Shown here: in pieces, positions 1 through 6,742 of the stretch
Layout of the letters: each line of letters starts with the position of its first letter
Position numbering within the stretch: the stretch's first letter is position 1
Assembly (NCBI RefSeq): GCF_910585425.1
Contig: NZ_CAJUCP010000084.1
Span: 8,062-20,667 of the forward strand
Length of the DNA: 12,606 nucleotides
Direction: 5' to 3'
DNA from: an uncultured Acetatifactor sp.
GTDB taxonomy: Bacteria; Bacillota; Clostridia; Lachnospirales; Lachnospiraceae
Notes under the pieces: generated by a model
Database searches by the model: none
What the model saw: the letters and a program-made list of their open reading frames with translations, nothing else
What the model was told of the DNA's origin: nothing
Program-made: the position numbers and the translations under genes

Positions 1-12
1 CCCCCCGCCGCT

Positions 13-2346
13 TCAGCGAAACAGCCTGGGCAGGAAATCCTTGGCGCAGTGCCGCCAGAAGGTCCAGTCGTGGTAGCCGTATCCCTCAAAGGTAACGATG
101 GGCACTCCTGCCGCCAGGACGGACTCCTCGTTCTCCTTCGTGCTCTCATAGCTCCACTCCTGCATCCCGCAGGCCACGAAGAGCATCGCGAACCGCCTGG
201 AAAATTCCTCCGGATCCAGGAGGATTGAGCTGTAGTCCACCTCCTCGTTGCGGATGGTCAGGCCGCCGGAGAAGATGCCCGCCCACCGGAACAGCTCCGG
301 ATGGGCAAAGACGCATCTCTGGGTCTGCATGCCGCCCATGGACAGCCCTGCCATGGCCCTGTGCTCCTTGTCGGGGATTGTCCTGTAAGTCCTGTCGATA
401 AAGGGAATCCCGCTGCTCACCAACTCCTCCGCAAAGGCGCTCATGGCCGGATGATATGCCCCGCTGTCCGGGAACGCATATCCTGTTCCCATGACCACGA
501 TCATCTCTTCCATCTGCCCCGCGGCGATGAGATTGTCCGCCAGATTGGCCAGCTTCCCCTGCCAGATCCATCCCGCCTCGTTCTCTCCGCCGCCATGCTG
601 GAGATAGAGCACCGGGTATCTGCGGTCAGGCTCCTTCTCGTAGGAGGCCGGGGTGTACACATAGCAAAGCTTCGTGCGCCCTGTCTCCTCTGACCGGTAG
701 TAGTTCAGGTGGACGGTTCCGTGAGGGTTCTGCCGGATCCTGTATTCCTCAAAATCCGCCTCCGGCATCTCCAGGTAGTTGATGGCCCGGAACCCGCCGT
801 ATCCCACAGGCGCGTTCCCGTCCAGGACATCCACGCCGTTGACCTTGACGCCGTAGTAGTGGAATCCCTTCTCGATCCCCTTCACCTCGCAGGTCCACCA
901 ATCTTCTTCCGCAGGCTCCAGAGCAAAACATCCCATGCCCCAGATGTCCGCCTCCACGGTCTTGGCGCCCTTTGCCCTGATCCAGAACCTGAACTTTCCT
1001 TCCGCCGCGTCCACCACTTCCGCGCCGCAGTGCTCATCCTTGTATTTCCCGGCGGGCCTGCCCTTCTCGTCAAAGGCATGGACCAGTCCTTTATAAATGG
1101 GGTCGAACATCAATATGTGCTCTGCGAAGGTCTGGCGATCCATCTGCTCTGTGTCCAGAGGCGCCTCCTGATACGTGAAATCCCCTTCCTCTGTTCCGGA
1201 GCCTGTCCGGTCTTTCGCCCCGCCCTGGAAGATCAGCTCCGCGAAATCCCGCAGGCTGGCGCGCCACACATGCCACTCATGGTATCCGGGATAGCATCTC
1301 TGCCCTCCCGCCACGCCCAGGGCCCGGAAGCGGTCCGTGTAAGCCTTCTGGGCCTGGTCCAGCCCTTTCTCGCCTGCTCCTGCGGTCATCAGCACAGTCT
1401 CCATGGGGTATTCCTCATGCCTGCTCAAAATCTGCTCCGCCTCCTGGTCCCGCATGCCGGAGAAGACGCCCAGATGGGCGAACAGCTCCTGGAAACGGGC
1501 AACGAACTGGGTGGCCTGGGCGGATCCCAGGGAAAGCCCGGCCATGGCCCTGTTGCTCCGCCCCTTTGCGGTGCGGTAATGGTTCTCGATAAAGGGAATG
1601 ACATTCTCCGCAATCTCCCTGCCGAAATCCCCCGGGAAGAAGACAGGGTCCTCGTCCTTCAGGAAAGCGTAGCCGCAACACATGACCACGATCATCTCCC
1701 TGGCTTTTCCCTCCGCAATCAGATTGTCCAGGATGAAGTTCAGCTTACCGTTCCAGATCCAGCCCGTCTCGTCCTCGCCCACGCCGTGCTGTACATAGAG
1801 CACCGGGTATTTCCGCCCAGGCTCCCTGTCATAGGAGGGCGGCGTGTACACATAGCATTTCTTCACATGCCCGTTGACGCCGGAGACATAGGTGCGGATC
1901 TGGACATCCCCGTGGGGCACATCCTTCAGGAACCAGAAATCCTCCCCCTCTCTGGGCACTTCGAAAAAGTTGGTGGCCCCAAAGCACCCGTAAGCCACCG
2001 GCGCCACCGGGTTGGCGACCTGCACGCCGTCCACATACCAGAAATGATAGTGGAAGCCCGGCGCGATGCCGGACACGGTCTTCGAGAAGTTTCCCTCCCC
2101 GTCCCGCTCCAGGGCGATGCGCTCCCGCCCCATGCTGCCGCCTACCCCGGCCACCTCCACTGTCTCCGCCGAGGGGGCGCGCATGGTGAAGGTCACGTCC
2201 CCATTGTCCTCCAGCCTTACCCCCCAGATGTCGTCCCGGTATTTCAGGGCAGTCTTGCCGTCCTTTTCCTCCCTGTAGGCCGTCCTGTAGATGGGGTCGA
2301 AAAACAACGGGTGCATAGTCAGTGCCTGATTTCGTTTTGTATGCAT
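13..2346 (-). CDS. Cytoplasmic tandem (two-copy) CE1-like feruloyl/acyl esterase
   Basis: A 777-residue protein made of two homologous halves, about residues 11-375 and 410-777. Each begins with a similar FDPIY-containing segment, then an Ig-like early-set (CBM48-like) region, then an alpha/beta-hydrolase of the family that includes xylanase-linked feruloyl esterases (CE1). Copy 1 has nucleophile Ser272 in GLSLG and probable catalytic His356 in GYHEW. Copy 2 has Ser669 in GLSMG and His759 in GYHDW. A Gly-, Thr- and Glu-rich linker (about 376-409) joins them. There is no signal peptide, so it should act in the cytoplasm, removing ferulate or acetate from imported oligosaccharides; the acyl group is inferred. 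The start at 2346 is preferred because AGGAGG lies 6 bases upstream. An in-frame ATG at 2373 lacks a ribosome site and would add 9 residues. It follows the GH39-GH43 gene by 49 bases with no terminator between, so the two are probably cotranscribed. The gene ends 12 bases from the window edge. Confidence 0.88.
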   Translation of the reverse strand: MHTKRNQALTMHPLFFDPIYRTAYREEKDGKTALKYRDDIWGVRLEDNGDVTFTMRAPSAETVEVAGVGGSMGRERIALERDGEGNFSKTVSGIAPGFHYHFWYVDGVQVANPVAPVAYGCFGATNFFEVPREGEDFWFLKDVPHGDVQIRTYVSGVNGHVKKCYVYTPPSYDREPGRKYPVLYVQHGVGEDETGWIWNGKLNFILDNLIAEGKAREMIVVMCCGYAFLKDEDPVFFPGDFGREIAENVIPFIENHYRTAKGRSNRAMAGLSLGSAQATQFVARFQELFAHLGVFSGMRDQEAEQILSRHEEYPMETVLMTAGAGEKGLDQAQKAYTDRFRALGVAGGQRCYPGYHEWHVWRASLRDFAELIFQGGAKDRTGSGTEEGDFTYQEAPLDTEQMDRQTFAEHILMFDPIYKGLVHAFDEKGRPAGKYKDEHCGAEVVDAAEGKFRFWIRAKGAKTVEADIWGMGCFALEPAEEDWWTCEVKGIEKGFHYYGVKVNGVDVLDGNAPVGYGGFRAINYLEMPEADFEEYRIRQNPHGTVHLNYYRSEETGRTKLCYVYTPASYEKEPDRRYPVLYLQHGGGENEAGWIWQGKLANLADNLIAAGQMEEMIVVMGTGYAFPDSGAYHPAMSAFAEELVSSGIPFIDRTYRTIPDKEHRAMAGLSMGGMQTQRCVFAHPELFRWAGIFSGGLTIRNEEVDYSSILLDPEEFSRRFAMLFVACGMQEWSYESTKENEESVLAAGVPIVTFEGYGYHDWTFWRHCAKDFLPRLFR

Positions 2347-2351
2347 ATATA

Positions 2352-2358
2352 ACCTCCT
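2352..2358 (-). promoter_or_regulatory. Ribosome binding site that fixes the tandem esterase start
   Basis: On the minus strand this reads AGGAGGT and sits 5-6 bases before the ATG at 2346. No comparable purine-rich site precedes the in-frame ATG at 2373, so translation most likely starts at 2346. Confidence 0.75.
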
Positions 2359-2395
2359 ATTCCAGTTCCGCATGTCTCACGGACGATGCCAATCA

Positions 2396-5300
2396 TTATC
2401 TCTCTCGATATACAAACTCGCTGAACGCCGCGCTTCCGCCGGCCTCTCTCGTGGAGTACACTGTCAGGCCGAAACGGCAGCCGCAGAAATGTTCCATGCT
2501 GAACCGAAGCTGATGCTCCGGCCCGATCTTCTGCCAGCGGCTCCAGAAGCTCCTGTCTTTATAATAGAAGGAACATACATCCTTTCCTTCCGAGAAGTCC
2601 GCTTCCAGCTTCAGGACATAGGGCTTCTCCTCCACGGGCACGGCTGCCCATTCCTCCTCCGGCCTGTTCTCCGGGGGGAATTTCCGGAATTCTCCCGGCT
2701 CCACGGTCCGCACCACCATCAGCAGCTCCCCGTTCCTGCGGGTCAGCCCCAGGAATCCGAAGCAGGACTGCAGGGCGCAAAGTCCGGCGAAGTCCCCCTC
2801 CCTCAGCCCCCCGCCGTCCACGGTGACTTCCGCGGCACAGCCAGGCATCAGCATCCGCTGGGTCAGGGTATTCCTGGCCTGCAGGAGGGAGGCGCACACC
2901 TTGTCGGTAGCGACCTGCCAGGTTCCGGCCTCTCTGTCATGGGCGATCAGCGACAGGTCAGGCTCATGGTTGAATTCCCAGTGCGTCTTCAAATCCCCCT
3001 TAAAGTCATCACTGCCCACCAGAGGCGCATAGACATATCCCGGCCTTGTGCTCTCTACGGGGAAATCCTGGGGAATGGTCCCCCGGTCTCCGAAGACAGG
3101 ATAGTCATCCTCCCATGTCACTGGCATGAGGAAGGGCACCCGCCCCACCGCCCCGCTGTCCTGGAACTGAATCGCGTACCATTTCCCCTCCGGCGTATCT
3201 ACGATAGGGCCCTGGGCCACGCCTCTGTTTGGAAGCCCGCAATCGTCGTCCAGCACGTCTCCGCCAATGAACTCCCCTTCCAGGGAATCCGCCACGAAAC
3301 AGCTTTCCGTCCTTCTCCACACATCGGGCCTGGAATGGATCAGGAAGAGATAATATTTTCCGCGGATCTTGTACAGGTGGCTGCCCTCATAGCCCAGGTG
3401 CGGATTGTCCTTATCGCTTACGATCAGGCGATGGAGCCCGCCCTCCAGAGGAGCGCTTAAGTCCTCTTTCAACTGCGTCAGCCAAATCTCCCGGTTCCCG
3501 TACACGATGTAGACTTTGCCGTCATCATCGAAGAGCAGGGAGCAGTCGTGGAAGAACCCTTCTATATATCGCTTCTCCCAGGGACCCTCCGGCCGGGAAG
3601 CCGTGTAGAGATAGGTCCTGTGGGTATCGTTCGCCACGAAGCACACATAGTAGGTGCCATGGTGATACCGCAGGGAAGCCGCCCACATGCCCTTGCCGTA
3701 GATGTTCTCCTCCCCCTCCAGGGTCTGTCCCGGCGTGCTGTCCAGCTTCTCATATACATAGGAAAGATGCTCCCAGTTCCGCAGATCGTAGGAGCGCAGG
3801 ATCTCGCAGCCCGGCATGAAGTGCATGGTGGTGCTCACCATATAATAGGTATCCCCCACCCGGATGGCATCGGGATCCGGATAATCCAGCCTGGTGATGG
3901 GATTGATCGCCGGATATTGCGCGGCGCGCCCGTAGGAATATCCTCTGTCCGACACGACCTTCCCCGGTCTCCACTCAAAGTAGGCCACGCCGTTTTGCTC
4001 CACGGGGAAAGAAATCTCCAGCCTGCCGTTCTTGGGCTTCACCCGCCTGGTCTCCACGAAAGGACGGGCGGCGTCCCGCAGCAGCCTGCATTCCTCCGGG
4101 GACAGGTTCGCCGGTTCGCCCATGTCATGCCATATTTTCAGCGGATTGCAGCGGGCCTCGTCCACCGTTTTCGTCAGCAGGCATCCCTCCCGCTGCTCCT
4201 CCATCTCCAGGGTCAGCAGATACTTCTCTCCTGTCCGCCTGTTGGCCACATTCCATGCCACCCCGCGGTAGCTGCCGTCGTCCATGCTCATTACTACGGC
4301 ATTGTCGTTTTTCAGGATGCAGTGCCCCTTCCCTTCCTTCAGCTTCTTGAAGAAGGCAAAGCTCCAGAAGGTGGGCTTGGGGATACATCCGTTGGCCACC
4401 AGGCCGAAGCCTCCGTGGAAAGGCGTAAAGGGCACGCCCTGCTCCTCGAACACGTCCCCGAAGGTCCAGTAGGAATAGGATTCATTGTCATCCCCCAGCC
4501 TGGATAGCTGACGGGCTATGTAAGCTGCGTTCTGGTTGGTGTCATGCAGCGGCGCATTGGGGATATAGGAGGTATTGAACTCCGTGATGTGGATTTCCCT
4601 TCCCCGGTATTCCGGGAAGCTGTCTATGATCTCCCTGGTGGTGTGCAGATTGGCGAAACCGTCCTCGGCCCGCATCAGCTCCGGGTAGCCGTAATGCCCC
4701 ACCCGCTCCGGCACTTCGGTGGTATAATGGTGCCTGGTGACAAAGTCCGGCGCCAGCCCATTGTCCCGGCAATACTCCAGGAACGCCCTGATCCATACCT
4801 CATCGCTGCCTCCGCAGACTGCCGGTCCGCCTACCCGGAAGCCCTCGTCCACTTCCTTCACTGCCGTAAAGGTCCGGTGGAACAGCCTGAAATATTCCTG
4901 CATGTCGGCGTGTTCCCAGAATCCCGGCAGGTTCGGCTCATTCCATACCTCGATGGGCCATCCCACCACTTCCTCCCGTCCGTAGCGCCCGCACAGATGT
5001 ATCAGCAGCGCCTTCACCATCTCCGTCCACTTCTCGTAGGAAGCGGGGGGCGTGGTATTTCCCTTCCAGTAAAAAATCGTCTGTCTCCCGCTGGCCATTT
5101 TCTCCGGCATGAAGCCCAGCTCCAGGAACGGCCTGATTCCCAGCTCCAGATAGCTGTCCATGACCCTGTCCAGATAGGTGAAATTATATTCCGGGACGCC
5201 GTCCTCCGTCTCCTGGTAGATCGCCATGTCATCGCAGAACAGCCCGTGCCCCCTGATATACCGGAAGCCGATCTCCTCCTGCACCAGCTTCAACTGCTCC

Positions 5301-5413
5301 AGATACTCCCGGTGGAGGGCCAGTCCCATCCGGCCGGTCCCCACGCAGAAATCCACCTGGTTGCGGAATTCCGCTCTCCCCTCCGGCGTCAGCACAATCC
5401 TTTTTTCTTCCAT
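2396..5413 (-). CDS. Bifunctional GH39-GH43 glycosidase (beta-xylosidase / arabinofuranosidase type), cytoplasmic
   Basis: A 1005-residue fusion of two glycoside hydrolases. Residues 1 to about 490 are a full GH39 beta-xylosidase: an N-terminal stretch typical of the family (FCVGTGRMGLAL, then YIRGHG), acid/base Glu159 in WNEPN, nucleophile Glu278 in ITEFN, and a C-terminal beta-sandwich. Residues from about 500 to 790 are a GH43 five-bladed propeller: base Asp513 in YPDPD, pKa-modulating Asp623 in HDCSLLFDDDG, and acid Glu676 in GYEGSH. Residues from about 800 to 1005 resemble the concanavalin-like C-terminal domain of GH43 xylosidases. All catalytic residues are present in both halves. There is no signal peptide, which implies action on imported xylo- or arabinoxylo-oligosaccharides. 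The start at 5413 is supported by GGAGG 7 bases upstream (5421-5425). Whether the GH43 half is a xylosidase or an arabinofuranosidase cannot be decided by eye. Confidence 0.93.
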   Translation of the reverse strand: MEEKRIVLTPEGRAEFRNQVDFCVGTGRMGLALHREYLEQLKLVQEEIGFRYIRGHGLFCDDMAIYQETEDGVPEYNFTYLDRVMDSYLELGIRPFLELGFMPEKMASGRQTIFYWKGNTTPPASYEKWTEMVKALLIHLCGRYGREEVVGWPIEVWNEPNLPGFWEHADMQEYFRLFHRTFTAVKEVDEGFRVGGPAVCGGSDEVWIRAFLEYCRDNGLAPDFVTRHHYTTEVPERVGHYGYPELMRAEDGFANLHTTREIIDSFPEYRGREIHITEFNTSYIPNAPLHDTNQNAAYIARQLSRLGDDNESYSYWTFGDVFEEQGVPFTPFHGGFGLVANGCIPKPTFWSFAFFKKLKEGKGHCILKNDNAVVMSMDDGSYRGVAWNVANRRTGEKYLLTLEMEEQREGCLLTKTVDEARCNPLKIWHDMGEPANLSPEECRLLRDAARPFVETRRVKPKNGRLEISFPVEQNGVAYFEWRPGKVVSDRGYSYGRAAQYPAINPITRLDYPDPDAIRVGDTYYMVSTTMHFMPGCEILRSYDLRNWEHLSYVYEKLDSTPGQTLEGEENIYGKGMWAASLRYHHGTYYVCFVANDTHRTYLYTASRPEGPWEKRYIEGFFHDCSLLFDDDGKVYIVYGNREIWLTQLKEDLSAPLEGGLHRLIVSDKDNPHLGYEGSHLYKIRGKYYLFLIHSRPDVWRRTESCFVADSLEGEFIGGDVLDDDCGLPNRGVAQGPIVDTPEGKWYAIQFQDSGAVGRVPFLMPVTWEDDYPVFGDRGTIPQDFPVESTRPGYVYAPLVGSDDFKGDLKTHWEFNHEPDLSLIAHDREAGTWQVATDKVCASLLQARNTLTQRMLMPGCAAEVTVDGGGLREGDFAGLCALQSCFGFLGLTRRNGELLMVVRTVEPGEFRKFPPENRPEEEWAAVPVEEKPYVLKLEADFSEGKDVCSFYYKDRSFWSRWQKIGPEHQLRFSMEHFCGCRFGLTVYSTREAGGSAAFSEFVYRER

Positions 5414-5429
5414 TTTATGTCCTCCGCAT

Positions 5430-5445
5430 GCTATTACGTTTTAGC
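5430..5445. promoter_or_regulatory. Predicted LacI-type operator 4 (upstream of GH39-GH43)
   Basis: The plus strand reads GCTATTACGTTTTAGC, a full match to GCTAnnnCGnnnTAGC. The arms extend to 7 bp (CATGCTA / TAGCATG, 5427-5448). It lies between the lacI terminator and the GH39-GH43 ribosome site, over the expected transcription start, where a bound repressor would block initiation or act as a roadblock. Confidence 0.8.
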
Positions 5446-5449
5446 ATGA

Positions 5450-5455
5450 TTTATA
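5450..5455 (-). promoter_or_regulatory. Possible -10 element for the GH39-GH43 / tandem esterase unit
   Basis: The minus strand has TATAAA about 37 bases before the start codon, immediately upstream of operator 4. No good -35 is visible at 16-18 bp, and the element overlaps the T-tract of the lacI terminator. The promoter is therefore tentative. Its support is mainly positional: a terminator upstream and an operator at the expected +1. Confidence 0.35.
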
Positions 5456-5492
5456 AAAACAGCGGTTCCAGAACAGTTTTCCAGGAGCCGCT
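5455..5492 (-). terminator. Intrinsic terminator after lacI-family gene
   Basis: Eight bases after the regulator stop codon the minus strand forms a stem, AGCGG paired with CCGCT (5488-5492 with 5461-5465). The stem is extended past one mismatch by TCC/GGA and is followed by GTTTTTAT. The short stem plus U-run fits a Rho-independent terminator that separates the regulator from the glycosidase gene. Confidence 0.65.
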
Positions 5493-5500
5493 ATTCCTTT

Positions 5501-6568
5501 TCAATTTATCGCTTTCCCCTCTCCGTCCTGAGGCTGTCCCCCGCTGCTCTCCCTGATGCAGTAGAGCGGCAGATGCTCCCGCCGGATGGGGATGTCGATT
5601 TGGCTGTTGCAGGCCAGCAGCATGATGTCCAGCGCCGTCTCCGCCATCTCCATAGAAGGAACGTCCACGGAGGAGAGCGGAGGCCTGTTGTATTTCAGGA
5701 TCCCCGATTCCTCAAAGAATATGATCCTTACGTCCTCCGGAACCCGGATGCCATTGTCCTGGCAGTAGTCCATGATGCCGCCGGCCAGCCTGGAATCCGC
5801 CACCAGCCAGGCTGAAGGCAGTTCAATCTTGGAGAGCACTTCCCTGGCCGCCCCATAGCCGTTCTCATAGCTGCTGCACCCCAGGTACACGTTCCAGTCT
5901 TCCTTCACCCGGATGTTGCGGCTCCTGCATCCCACCATGAAGCCTGCCTCCATCTTCCTCTCGGCACGGCTGTTGTTGTCAAAGCCGATGAACGCCGCCG
6001 TCCTGATCTCCGGGGCGGCCATATAGGCAATGCACTGCTCCCCCGACCGGTAGCTGTCCATCATGACGCAGTGGAATTTCGTGCTCTCCCTGCCGATTAA
6101 GATGATGGGGATGGTATAGTCTCCCGCCTCCAGCGCTTCCTGGTCTTCCGAAGACAGTCCGCTGATAACGGCCCCGCTGATCCGGTTGCCGGACAGCATC
6201 TCCCCATGCCGCATCAGCTCCCCCGGCCTGTAGGGCTGTATCATCACTTCCACCTTGCATTCCCGCTTCTCCGAGGCCTCGTAGATTCCCCGGATGAACC
6301 TTCCCACGCGGGAATTCAGATTGTCGGTCCTCCAGAATATGGCCAGCACATAGGGGACTTCCTCCTCCGCCTGGCGCAGCCGCCTGGCGTAGATGTTGGG
6401 CCGGTAATTCAGCTCCCTGGCCGCATCCAACACCTTTTTCTGGGTCTCCTTTGAGATGCGGATCCTGTCTCCCCTTCCGCCCAGCACCACCGAGACCGTG
6501 CTCTGGGATACCCCCACCTTCTCGGCTATCTCTTTGATCTGCGCTCCTGCCGTCTTTTTCGTCTCCAT
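5501..6568 (-). CDS. LacI-family transcriptional regulator
   Basis: A 355-residue protein with the standard LacI/GalR layout. The N-terminal helix-turn-helix (about residues 9-30, with SQSTVSVVLGG as the recognition part) is followed by a hinge (YRPNIYARRLR, about 55-65). The rest is a periplasmic-binding-protein-like effector domain. Leu64 in the hinge is the residue that in this family inserts at a central CpG of the operator, which matches the CG-centred palindromes found here. It most likely represses the esterase, importer and glycosidase units until a xylan-derived sugar binds; both effector and sign of control are inferred. The gene has its own near-consensus promoter and a terminator. 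AAGGGG lies 8 bases before the ATG. Confidence 0.95.
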   Translation of the reverse strand: METKKTAGAQIKEIAEKVGVSQSTVSVVLGGRGDRIRISKETQKKVLDAARELNYRPNIYARRLRQAEEEVPYVLAIFWRTDNLNSRVGRFIRGIYEASEKRECKVEVMIQPYRPGELMRHGEMLSGNRISGAVISGLSSEDQEALEAGDYTIPIILIGRESTKFHCVMMDSYRSGEQCIAYMAAPEIRTAAFIGFDNNSRAERKMEAGFMVGCRSRNIRVKEDWNVYLGCSSYENGYGAAREVLSKIELPSAWLVADSRLAGGIMDYCQDNGIRVPEDVRIIFFEESGILKYNRPPLSSVDVPSMEMAETALDIMLLACNSQIDIPIRREHLPLYCIRESSGGQPQDGEGKAIN

Positions 6569-6610
6569 ATCACGATCCCCTTATCCAATCCAGCTTTGAT
6601 GAATAGTATC

Positions 6611-6639
6611 AGTTTATCCTCTCCCCTGCGTTCTGTCAA
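6611..6639 (-). promoter_or_regulatory. Sigma-A promoter of the lacI-family gene
   Basis: The minus strand carries a perfect -35 TTGACA (6639-6634), a 17-bp spacer, and TAAACT (6616-6611; 4 of 6 matches). This places the transcript start about 35 bases before the regulator ATG. No GCTAnnnCGnnnTAGC site is present in this gap, so autoregulation by the same palindrome is not evident. Confidence 0.7.
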
Positions 6640-6694
6640 TGGTTTAATACAGCTATCTCTCCCGGATTTCGTGAATGGAAGCTTATTTGACATC

Positions 6695-6728
6695 GGGGAC
6701 CGACATCGCAAGCTCTATGACGGTCCCC
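6695..6728 (-). other. Stable hairpin downstream of the binding-protein gene, no U-tract
   Basis: GGGGACCG (6695-6702) pairs with CGGTCCCC (6721-6728). The stem continues past one mismatch with CAT/ATG around a loop of about 10 bases. It begins 14 bases after the binding-protein stop codon. No T-run follows on either strand, so it is not a classical intrinsic terminator. A 3' RNA-stabilising or processing hairpin is plausible, since binding proteins are usually needed in excess over permeases. Confidence 0.6.
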
Positions 6729-6742
6729 CATGCATTACATCC

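Noticed and set aside
709..2352. A long open frame (about 547 codons) on the plus strand opposite the tandem esterase
   Set aside because: It is a shadow of the duplicated esterase, with no ribosome site and no recognisable domain.
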